Assembly (NCBI GenBank): GCA_002358905.1
Contig: DEPT01000040.1
Location: forward strand, 21,935-78,411
Source of the DNA: Akkermansiaceae bacterium UBA3385
Lineage (GTDB): Bacteria > Verrucomicrobiota > Verrucomicrobiia > Verrucomicrobiales > Akkermansiaceae
Direction: 5' to 3'
Length of the DNA stretch: 56,477 bases
How positions within the stretch are numbered: the first letter of the stretch is position 1; every line of letters starts with the position of its first letter. Under the pieces are notes generated by a model. It saw only the letters and a program-made list of their open reading frames with translations. It did no database searches and had not been told where the DNA came from. Both the position numbers and the translations under genes were made by a program. This document shows positions 15,171 through 27,800 of this stretch, in pieces.

Positions 15171-15186
15171 TGTTCCACATGGAACA
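15171..15186. other. parS-like site 5
   Basis: TGTTCCACATGGAACA, identical to site 1, in the short gap between the second DUF805 gene and miaA. Confidence 0.75.
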
Positions 15187-15208
15187 AAGTTCTACTTTAT
15201 CCTGATAT

Positions 15209-16135
15209 ATGACGAATTCTATGGCTAGTAATGTTCCACATGGAACAAAACCTATTTTCATTCTAGGACCCACAGGTTCCGGTAAAAGCTCAGTAGCAGT
15301 AGCCTTGGCGGAATTATTGGGTGGTACAGAAATTATCAGTACAGATGCTTATCAGGTTTATAAAAGGATGCCTATCATTACAGCGGCACCTACTATAGAT
15401 GAGATGAAGAGGATAAAGCATCACTTAGTGGGATTCATGGAGCCCACAGAGAACAATGATGCAGCCGAACATGCCCGCCGGGCAGCAATGATTTCAGCTG
15501 ATATCCAGAGAGGTGGCATGCCACCCGTACACACAGGAGGTTCAGGGCTTTATGTAAAGTTTATAACGCACGGAATTTCCCCTGCGCCACCTTCAGATGC
15601 GGTGTTACGTGCGCAATTAAATGAGCTTTCACTTGATGAAGTTGTACAGAAATTGCGTGAGGCTGACCCTGAAGGTGCAGCTGCTACTGATTTGCAGAAC
15701 CAACGCTATGTTGTGCGAAACCTGGAAATAGTACTTCTGGGAGGAAAGCCTCTTTCCTACTGGCGAAATAACTGGCACGAGCCGGCCGGACCCGGTTTCT
15801 GTATTGTGCGTGATGTAACAGATCTCGATGCCCGTATTGCTCGTCGCGCTGAGCAGATGATACAGGAGGGGGCAATCGACGAGGTTGCCGCGCTGGAGGG
15901 TCTGACACTCTCTACAACGGCGTCCAAGACACTTGGGTTGACACAGGTGCAGAATTACTTAAAAGGCCGTTGTACGCGCTGTGAGCTCATTTCTTCGATA
16001 AGCCTGGCGACACGGCAGTATGCCAAGCGCCAGAGAACCTGGTTAAGACGAGAAACCTGGCTGACGCCTATTGTGGCCGGGGCTGGGGATACGCCTCATC
16101 AGCTTGCGGAAAAGATAGCAACTTTACTCCGCTGA
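15209..16135 (+). CDS. miaA: tRNA dimethylallyltransferase MiaA
   Basis: Transfers a dimethylallyl group to N6 of A37 in tRNAs that read codons starting with U. The protein is 308 residues, the normal size. The P-loop is GPTGSGKSS (residues about 20-28), followed by the DSxQ-like STDAYQVYK, the substrate-binding HHLVGFMEPTE and HTGGSGLYVK, and a C-terminal LATRQYAKRQRTWLRR, the conserved tRNA-binding end. The Asp of the usual 'DSMQVY' is kept as TDAYQVY. The start at 15209 is the first ATG after the previous gene; a second in-frame ATG is at 15221. Codons 8-13 (NVPHGT) are formed by a parS-like site, just ahead of the P-loop. The last 12 bases overlap the convergent gene on the other strand. 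Confidence 0.95.
   Translation: MTNSMASNVPHGTKPIFILGPTGSGKSSVAVALAELLGGTEIISTDAYQVYKRMPIITAAPTIDEMKRIKHHLVGFMEPTENNDAAEHARRAAMISADIQRGGMPPVHTGGSGLYVKFITHGISPAPPSDAVLRAQLNELSLDEVVQKLREADPEGAAATDLQNQRYVVRNLEIVLLGGKPLSYWRNNWHEPAGPGFCIVRDVTDLDARIARRAEQMIQEGAIDEVAALEGLTLSTTASKTLGLTQVQNYLKGRCTRCELISSISLATRQYAKRQRTWLRRETWLTPIVAGAGDTPHQLAEKIATLLR
15232..15247. other. parS-like site 6, inside the 5' end of miaA
   Basis: TGTTCCACATGGAACA, 61 bases after site 5 and identical to it. It lies within codons 8-13 of miaA, in the poorly conserved leader before the P-loop. Confidence 0.75.
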
Positions 16136-16735
16136 TCCAAGTTCATCAAAAAGCCCCGAGTGTTCGGCAAAGATAATATCCTTGGCCAGATGTCTGATAT
16201 TCTGTTCGGACAAGGGGCCGTCGTATTCCGGGGATGTGACGCAGGGAATGCAATCTCTCTGGCCTGGGTCATTGTGCAGGGCAGGGAGGTGTGCAGTGGA
16301 GTTTTGAGCATCCCACATACCTGTGAGACAACCTACAACCAGAATTTCTGCAAAGTTCTCGCAGCGGTTAATCAGGTAGGTGATGCATTCCGGTGAGTAG
16401 TACTCCGTGAGGTTCATCACATCCTGTTCCACGGCTTGCATGAGTTCCATCTTAATGATGTCCAGACTGTAGCTTTTCGGTACGGTCATTTCCACCTTCA
16501 CATCCCAGTATGCAGCATCGGAACGGTGCAGGAGACTTTCCCAGAAGCGCCCCTTTCGTTTACTGCTCACATTGATGATACGGCTGAAAGATCCATCCAT
16601 ATAACAATTAGAGCCCACCCAGATATCGCGCTTCTGCAGCACGTCAAGACCCGGCTGCCCAAGCTGCCACGGGGCTGTAATCAGCTCCGGGTAGGCATCC
16701 TTGCCGTTCTTGATGAGTATAAGAGGGAATCGCAT
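16124..16735 (-). CDS. Hypothetical protein
   Basis: A 203-residue soluble protein without signal peptide or membrane helices that I do not recognise. It has a well-formed mixed sequence: an N-terminal beta-rich part (MRFPLILIKNGKDAYPELI), a middle with FSRIINVSSKRKGRFWESLL and WDVKVEMTVPKSYSLDIIKM, a helical part with CITYLINRCENFAEILVVG, and a C-terminus with ILVVGCLTGMWDAQ. It ends 12 bases inside the 3' end of miaA (convergent overlap). A good promoter stands 10 bases ahead of the ATG. The composition matches the rest of the window, so it is likely native. Confidence 0.65.
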   Translation of the reverse strand: MRFPLILIKNGKDAYPELITAPWQLGQPGLDVLQKRDIWVGSNCYMDGSFSRIINVSSKRKGRFWESLLHRSDAAYWDVKVEMTVPKSYSLDIIKMELMQAVEQDVMNLTEYYSPECITYLINRCENFAEILVVGCLTGMWDAQNSTAHLPALHNDPGQRDCIPCVTSPEYDGPLSEQNIRHLAKDIIFAEHSGLFDELGSAE

Positions 16736-16745
16736 GCGGTGGGGT

Positions 16746-16774
16746 ATTCTGCACGAATATTAGAGTATAGTCAA
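16746..16774 (-). promoter_or_regulatory. Sigma70-type promoter of the 203-aa hypothetical gene
   Basis: On the minus strand TTGACT (16769-16774), a 17-base spacer and CAGAAT (16746-16751), ending 10 bases before the ATG at 16735. Confidence 0.65.
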
Positions 16775-16807
16775 CGAAAATCTCTGCTATCTTCTGTCAG
16801 TGCTGTA

Positions 16808-18193
16808 TTAAAGTTTGAACAGTTCCGGGATGATAAGCTTACCTTTGAATTGGGAGGCTCGCAAATCGTCCGGCTGATTCAGGTTTCCCTTCCATTCGTC
16901 CCGTATGTTCTGCTGCATGGTTTCAGGATGGCATGAGAAGCTCTTCAGCGCACCCATGAGCTGACCGTAGGCATCCGATGCAGAAAGCAGGAGAAAGAGG
17001 GCCAGAAGGGCCTTTCCGGCGTTTTTGAAATGGCACCAGGCCGAGGAATAGAGCCATGCGAGGCAGAGCCACATGATGCTGGCTCCTTTGTAGATGAATT
17101 CATTATTCCACAGACCGACCCACACCAGTGGAAGGGTGGCAGTCAGGATAACAGCAGAGATAAACCATGACGTGTGTCGCCAACGCCAGAGAAAGAGCAG
17201 GGCGGGACCAAGGATAAACAATATCTGTACAGCGTAACGGAACCAGAGTTGCCCTTCACTTAAAGCAGCCAGGCTGCATGCTCCGCCCGGCCGCATGAAA
17301 GCAAACTGCCCACCTGCACCACCAGCCAGGTAAAGGAGGGGCAGGGTGGCATAAAGGCCAGCCACTAGTGTGGGAATATTCAGTATTCGATGACCTGCCC
17401 GCAGCAGCAAAAGAGGTATCAGCGCGATAACGGCCAGGGGAGAACATATAACCACCAGAGCTGCTGCTGCTGCTCCATACCGGGTCGGAAGCAATTTACC
17501 CAGCAGCAGCCCCGCCAGGACGAGCGGAGCCAGGTAATGATTATACGTGTTGCGAAGCTGCACACAGGAAGGCGTGAAGTGCAAATCCAGGAACAGTGTC
17601 CAATCTTCCGATAAAGTGAATCCGGAGTCTGCAAGTATCTTGAAATAGATGCGGTTAGCCCAGTTCATCATGTCTCCCATCAGAAACAGGATACACAGGA
17701 ACACCAGGGTGCGGCGTGTGCCTTTTCCGGCAGCCACGGCCAGCAGCGCCAGCCACATTCCCAGCAGTATCCAGAGCAGAAGGGCTGTTTTCGCCGGTAC
17801 ACCCAGCTTTGCCGCCAGGGCAGGGGGCAGCCAGAACGCCAGGTAATAGATGAAAGGCTCACCCGCCACCGTCAGCGGCCAGGAATCGCGCACCAGTGCG
17901 GCATATACTGCATTGCGCACCGTGGCATCGCCACTTTGCTCCACCAGCCCCCAGGGCCCTGTGGTCAGTACCCAGGCGGCTCCCAGCAGCAGGATAAGTC
18001 CCAGGCGCAATGCCCCGCCCGTATTCCACTGCAGCGGCTTTGCCGGGCATTGTGTCGCCACCCATAGCACCGCTCCGAACAGCGCCAGGCCTACCGGCCA
18101 GGCTACATACGGCTGCACCCAACCTGCCAGAAACAACAGGCAGGGCAGCAGCAGGTAAAGCAGGCAGGCTGTGGAGAGGAAACGAACAGGCAT
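16808..18193 (-). CDS. Polytopic membrane protein, possibly GT-C-like
   Basis: A 461-residue integral membrane protein with about eleven hydrophobic segments over its first 400 residues and a soluble C-terminus (SCHPETMQQNIRDEWKGNLNQPDD). After the third segment comes EQSGDATVRNAVYAALVRDSWPL, an extracytoplasmic loop with an acidic residue, followed by PFIYYLAFWLPPALAAKLG. This layout recalls lipid-linked sugar transferases of the GT-C fold and O-antigen-related membrane proteins, but no diagnostic motif is present, so this is a suggestion only. The start at 18193 gives a proper hydrophobic N-terminus (PVRFLSTACLLYLLLPCLLFL). It is isolated between two genes of the same strand. Confidence 0.6.
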   Translation of the reverse strand: MPVRFLSTACLLYLLLPCLLFLAGWVQPYVAWPVGLALFGAVLWVATQCPAKPLQWNTGGALRLGLILLLGAAWVLTTGPWGLVEQSGDATVRNAVYAALVRDSWPLTVAGEPFIYYLAFWLPPALAAKLGVPAKTALLLWILLGMWLALLAVAAGKGTRRTLVFLCILFLMGDMMNWANRIYFKILADSGFTLSEDWTLFLDLHFTPSCVQLRNTYNHYLAPLVLAGLLLGKLLPTRYGAAAAALVVICSPLAVIALIPLLLLRAGHRILNIPTLVAGLYATLPLLYLAGGAGGQFAFMRPGGACSLAALSEGQLWFRYAVQILFILGPALLFLWRWRHTSWFISAVILTATLPLVWVGLWNNEFIYKGASIMWLCLAWLYSSAWCHFKNAGKALLALFLLLSASDAYGQLMGALKSFSCHPETMQQNIRDEWKGNLNQPDDLRASQFKGKLIIPELFKL

Positions 18194-18250
18194 AGGAGAG
18201 TTATGATTCAGGAATATAATACATCAACAATTTAGAGAACCCCAGATAAC

Positions 18251-18282
18251 AAAATCGCGCCCCCTGTTGTTCAGGGGGCGCG
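18251..18282 (-). terminator. Rho-independent terminator of carB
   Basis: CGCGCCCCCTG (18256-18266) pairs perfectly with CAGGGGGCGCG (18272-18282) around a five-base loop; on the minus strand it is followed by ATTTTGTT. It lies 18 bases after the carB stop. Confidence 0.85.
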
Positions 18283-18299
18283 GAAAAGAATCAGGAGTT

Positions 18300-21521
<3,222 letters not shown>

Positions 21522-21541
21522 GGTCAGTGTAAACTTGCAGA

Positions 21542-21570
21542 TATATGCCACATCTCGACCTAAAATGCAA
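21542..21570 (-). promoter_or_regulatory. Sigma70-type promoter of carB
   Basis: On the minus strand TTGCAT (21565-21570), a 17-base spacer and CATATA (21542-21547), 20 bases before the ATG. The -10 box is weak. No arginine or pyrimidine operator was recognised. Confidence 0.5.
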
Positions 21571-21734
21571 GACTAATGTGCATCGAATTCTCGAAAAAAT
21601 TAACAGATAGTTTGCGTTTTCAGTATATTCAACCCTGCAAAAGCATTTTTTCCACCTTGTTTTCATTCATGCACTGGGGAGAAAATGATTTATGGAAAAA
21701 GTGACACAAATTTAGGTAGAACCCACTTTTCTGC

Positions 21735-21763
21735 TTGCACTGGCAGGGGTGTTTGGGTATCAT
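21735..21763 (+). promoter_or_regulatory. Promoter of the first autotransporter
   Basis: TTGCAC (21735-21740), a 17-base spacer and TATCAT (21758-21763). The leader of about 63 bases contains an odd-centred palindrome, GAGGATA-G-TATCCTC (21782-21796), that could be an operator. The GCTTGCA...GTG-TTTGG-TA pattern is shared with the promoter of the second autotransporter. Confidence 0.6.
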
Positions 21764-21832
21764 GGTAGGGTATTAGATTGGGAGGATAGTATCCTCTCGT
21801 CTCCTTTCAGTTTTATCAATTAACTTATACTT

Positions 21833-24800
21833 ATGAAATTACATCTCCCGAAATTGCTTCGTAATTCCGTATTGGCCTGCATTGCAGCAGTAGCCGGAGT
21901 TGCTGGTTCCACTGTAGGTACTGCCACATTTGCTGGCGGCGTAGTTGCCTTTGTTCTGTCTGGTCAGGCCTCTGGCGCCACCTACACGAACCCTGCGGCT
22001 GCATTTGCTAATGGCGATGTGCTTGAACTTGGAGATGGAGCATCTGTAGACAATCCTCTCTCCTTGGATTCTGCAGACTCCAGTATAACCCTGAATGTAA
22101 CCGATGGTACAGTGACTTGGGCAACATCTCAAGGTGAAAACAAAGGTGTTTCCACGGTAAATATCGCCTCAGGTGCTACGCTGGATGTGACTGCTGATGA
22201 TGGGCAGTACTGCGTATTTGCCAGTAAGCAGGATTCCATAGTGACCATCAATCTGGAGGCTAATGCCACAATGAAGTCCAACAACATTTTCGGTTGGGAT
22301 AATCAGGCACGAGGTAATGGTACTCGTGTTGTCAACATGGGAGCAGGTTCCGAGTGGACAATTAATGATGGGGTTGATTTTTACCTGAATAACACCACTA
22401 TCAATCTGAGCGGCGGTACCATCGTGCTGGGTGAAGGTACGAATATGTGGTTTGAGCGTCGTTCGAATGCCATCGTTGTCTCTGCAGAAGCCACGCAGAT
22501 GTCTGTTATTTCCGGTACTGGTCACATCAAGCTGGGTAATAACGGCGTTGAGTTCGAAAGCAAGGGGTATCGGTTCGATGTAAATCGTGGTGCCTTTGAC
22601 TTTGATGATACCAACACGGCAGACTTGCAGTTGAGTGCTATTCTTGAAAACTCCGGCCATGGCATGCAGAAGACGGGTGATGGTGTAATGGAGATAACCT
22701 CTGATAACTCCAGTTGCACGGCCAGCTTCTTCATTCGCGGGGGTGAGGTCAAGATAACGGGAAGTGGTAATCATGGCAGCACAAACATGCAGGTGGAAAG
22801 TGGTGCAATTCTTACCCTGGCAACTTCGGCCCCCCTTGCAGGTTCCATTAATTTGCAGGATGGCGGTACACTGAAGATTTCCGCAGATCAGCAATTCGCT
22901 AGCAATGCGGTGCTGAATGGCACGGTGGAATTCACCAATACCGTGACCCTGAACGGAGGCGCAACAACCATAGATGAGAATACAGCTATCATTGACCTGA
23001 CTGGCTGGACGGGTGGAGATACCTATCAGCTCTTTACGTTGAATGGAGGCACACTGACAGGTGCCAAGGTTCAGGTAGCCGGTTACACAGGTGATGGTAC
23101 CTGGGTGCTGGATAATACAGGTCTTCTTACTCTTCAGAGTTCAGTGACATGGAGTGGCGGTGCAACTCTTACTTGGGCAGAAGGTTCTTCCTTCGATGGC
23201 GGAGTGAAGTATACAAATAACTCTCTTGTTGTTTTTGCTGGTAGTCAAGGCGATGTAACAGCTACGGTCGATGGTGCCGTGATTGCTTCTGAATTGACAG
23301 TAGAAGCGGGAACAAACCTGATTCTTGCTGGTACGGGTACGGTAACTTCTGTAGGAACCGTTCTGGAAGGTGACCTGACGGTGGGAACCGCTGGTAACTC
23401 TCTGGGGTCTGTCACTATGAGTGAGGGCAGCAAGCTGACCATTGCTGTTGAAGGTGAAACGACTCTGACAGACAGCATCGGCACCACGAATATCAGCGGT
23501 GGTACCATCTATGTTGGCGAAGGCTGCACGCTGAAAGAAACAACATCTGGTTTCCTTGGTCACAATATTACAGTGCAGGGTACTTTGAGCCTTGGTGCAG
23601 GTGATGTAGTGAATTATGGTGTGGGCTCTCCGCAGATTATTACCATCGATGGGGGGACACTGGAGCTGGGTGAGTTCCGTCAGTCATTCTCTGCCAATAA
23701 CAAGCTGGTTCTTAATAATGCAACAGTTACCGGTGCAGGTGATCAGCATGGTGCAATTGATTTCTTCCAGAATGGCGGCACTATTACTTCTTCCGGCAAT
23801 AGCACCATTGAGGCGCCTATCCGTCTGAGAAATGCAAATGAGGTTACCAATGTAGACGTGGTAGACGGCACTTTAACAGTGAGTTCTTTCTGCAATGTTG
23901 GTGGTGGTGCCAGTGGTAATCTGAACAAGATTGGTGCCGGTACTCTGGCTCTTAGTGGAACTGTAGAAACCCGGGGTACGGTGAACGTGAGCGCCGGTAT
24001 GTTCAAGATGCTCGATGGTGCTGTTGCAACATCGGCTGTTAATCTTTCCGGTGGTACTCTGGGCGCTGAAGGCACATCAACCATGGCATCATTGACCGGA
24101 ACCGGTGATATTGTGGTGGATGCCGGTGCTGCTCTCACAATCAGCAATGCAACCGCTTTGTTCAACAAGAAGGGTGAAGGCAGCCTGGTTATTGAAACGC
24201 TGACGGCCACTACTCTGAACATGAATTATGAGGGTCCGCTGACCATCAATACCCTGAGCCTGGCTGCAAATGCAGTGCTTAGCTACAGCGATGCCGCAGG
24301 TGGTAATGTGCTGAAGATAGACAGCTTGGCTAGCAATGTGGTGGTGAATGTGTTCGCCATGCAGGGGCAGCTTCAGTCTGGAATCGATCTTGGGCTTGCC
24401 AGCAGCATTGAAGCTGATAAGATTACCGTTCTTGGTCTGGATGCTGGTGAATATACGCTTGAAGAGAGCAATGGATACTGGACGCTCATCAGTGATGTAG
24501 AGCTGCATACGGACTGGGACATGAACTGGGGCTCGGATGTTATCGCTACATCTCCGGCTGCAATGACAGAGATAGCGGTGGCAGCAGATGCCACAGATTT
24601 CAGCCTGGCTAGCACGGCTGCCAATAATCAGGCTGGTATGGTTGTAGCAAAGCTGACAGGCGGTAGCAACAATGCGTGCATCTATGGCGGTTCTCTGCTT
24701 CCGAACGGCGCATCCAGCTCCTTTACGGGCAATACCTGGCTTTTTGCTGAAGAGGGACAGTACAAACTTATTACCGGTGGCCATTTTGCCAATTCCTGGT

Positions 24801-27800
24801 CCAATGGTACAGTGGGTCATTTTACTGGCGATACTCATATCGTTGTGGATGGTGCAACGGTGGGTTCGATTGTAGGTGGTTCCCACCAGGACGGCCAGAG
24901 ACCAGTATTTACCGGCAATAGCTACATTTCTATTTTCAGCGGAAATGTAACAGCTGCAATTGTTGGTGCTGGCACAAACGCTCACGGCAGCACGACCAGT
25001 TTCGTAGGTACCACAAACATTTTCGTCTATGTTCCGCTGAACACAAACGGGGAGAATGGAATGGGTGGTGCCGCTCCTGGCGATGCTGTCATTGGTGCTG
25101 GCACATCGTTCGACCCCCAGTCTCGTGGTTGTACCAACAATCTGACAGGTACCACCAATGTGACGGTTGATCTTTCCGAGTATTCCGGGGATGCTGCCAA
25201 CTTCAGTAAGAAAGTAATTGGTGGTCATTTTAACTGGTCAGGTTCATATACTGCTAATATTGAAGGTAATACAAATGTCAATATTATTGGTAATTCGACT
25301 GTGACTTTTACTGATACCATTGTGGGTGGTACACGGAACAATGGTGCCACTATCAATACATCGGGTATTTCAACTGTTACCATCAGTGGAGATTCTACTT
25401 TCTCTTCCCTGGTAGTGGGTGGTTCTTACCTTTCCGGTAATTCCACTTCTGCTACGGGTGGTACGCAGCTTTCCATCTCCGGTGGTACATTCAGCGGGGC
25501 TATCTATGGCGGTGCCTATCATGAGAATGCCGGCACCAGCACCACGGGTGATGTGGTTATCTCCCTTGCTGGTGGTACCTTTGCCGGCAGGGTAGTCGCA
25601 GGTAGCCATCTGGAAACCCAGACCGGTTCTCTTACTGTGGGTAATACCAGCGTGACGGTGAGCGGCGAGGCAACAGAGCTGAACGGTGATCTTATCGGTG
25701 GCTTGTACATCAATGGCACGGGCGAAGCAAATGTGACCGCTTCCATGGGTGATAGCACCATTACCGTATCCGGTGGTAAAGTGACCAACGTATACGGTGG
25801 TACTTACACTGTGCGTAACAAAGCAGATGTCACCATTACCCAGGGAAATATTGTGATTGACCTGCAGGGTGGCGAGATTGCCGGCGATGTGTATGCCGCT
25901 GGTTACCAGGGTAACGCAACCAGCCTTACTACTGAATCCACCACGGTTAACCTGTCTGCCGCCGTTACCATTGCGGATGGAAAGGTTATTTCCGGTGGTT
26001 ACAAGACAAGCCAGACAAACTCTGTAGTGACGGGTGACCGCACGCTTGCATTCACAGGAACCCAGGATCGCACAGGAGTCAGCTTCGTTGATTTTGATAA
26101 GGTGATTGTGGCAGAAAATGCCAAGGTAACCGTGGGCGCTCTTCCGACAGGTGACCTTACTATCGACAAGGAGGGCGCTGGTACTCTGGCCACCACAGTG
26201 GGTGTGGCTTCTACGGGAGCTGAAATCAATGTGAACGAAGGTACTCTGCTTCTCAGTGGTACTGCCAGCCTGTCTGACAGCAATGTCAATGTTGCTGCTG
26301 ATGCAGTGCTTGAAATTGCAACGACTGGAGAGATTGTCGCTGCCGATGCCACCATTGCAGGTTCTGGTTCTCTGGTGAAGAATGATACAGGGTCTGCCAC
26401 CCTTGGAGCACTGGGCTCTGAGTGGACAGGTGCAGTCACTGTGAACGGCGGTACCCTGAACCTGAGTTCTATTGAAAGTGCTGCTTCTGTAGAAGTTAAG
26501 GCAGGGGCAGCGATGAACGTTGCTGGTAATGTGGCTTGTGAGGTGACGAACAGTGGTGCGCTGACAGCTACTGGTATTTCCGGGAAGTTGACCTCCACCG
26601 GCGGTTCCATCGAACTCACGGGCGATGGCGCAGCTATCACCTCCTCCGAAATCAGCCTTTCCGGTACTACCCTGAAGGGTACCTGGAGTGCCACTGGTGC
26701 AAAACTGGCCACTGGCGTAGTAGTGGATACCACGGGTACAGTTACTCTGACCGCTGCTGATCTGGGTGGAATGGTTACCATTACAGGTGGTACACTTGTT
26801 CTTGCCGGTGAGACAACGCTGAGTGGTTTCACGAGCACTGAGAATATCACCTATGACGATGATACGAAAAACGGCTTTGCGTATACCTCTGACGTTTATG
26901 CAGGCGTGATTTCTCTGGGCGATAACGGAAGCCTGGATACCACGGGCATGACCGTTGATGGATATGCTGTAACCCTTAAGAGTGGAGATTCTCTGGTAGC
27001 CGACCATGGCCTTGGTACTGTGTACTGGGTAAGCAGTGGTGTGGTGAGCTATGATGATTCTCTGAATCTTTCCAATGCTGAGGGTGTGGCCGCAACAGGC
27101 TTCAAGCTCAGTGGTGGTGAACTGGTCATTGGCAAGGAACTTGGTGGACTTGGCATTGATGTGGCAAGCACTGGTGGTAATATTACCATTGCAGCCGGAC
27201 AAACCCTGACAGCCGCAGCTTTGAGCGGTGACGGAGTGGCTCAGCTGGGAGGTTCCGGTTCATACGATATCGGCAATGGTCTGACCCTGGGTAGCAATGC
27301 TGCACTGGCAGAATCCTGGGCTGGTGTGGTGAAGACCTCTGTAACGGAAGTAAGCGCAGATACGCAGCTTGCTCTGGGTGATCAGGTGGAATTTACGGCC
27401 GATACTCTGACATTGGGTGGTGACCTCAGCATGGCCGGTAAGCTGACGATAGGCAAGGAGCTGATCTTTGCTTCCTGCGACTCTCTGCTGAGCGTCGATG
27501 CCCTTGCAGTTCGTGGTGGTGCTCTGGCTATTGAGCTGGATGATTCAGCTCTGCTTCAGGTTGCTGCCTCCAGCTCCACTCTTATTGAGCTTGAGCAGGA
27601 ATGTACAGATAAGCTGACATATGGTGGAATCGATATCGACAGCAACGGTACTATGGTACAGGGCGGTGTTGGTATGGATAGCCTGTACGATGTCAAACTC
27701 AGTTGGAATGGTAAAGTCCTGGTGCTGAGTTCCAGCCTCCGAGAAGATGTGCAGGCCTGGGGTGATGAGGATGTTGCATGGGATTCCAGCCTGACAGATG

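Noticed and set aside
16424..16440. Half parS match TGTTCCACGG
   Set aside because: Only the left arm and centre fit; the right arm is absent.
24640..25900. Repeats considered as CRISPR or tandem DNA repeats
   Set aside because: The repeats are at protein level with varying DNA and lengths and lie inside an open frame.
25370..27202. 610-residue open frame on the minus strand
   Set aside because: Antisense to the same passenger; Cys/His/Thr-rich without any motif.
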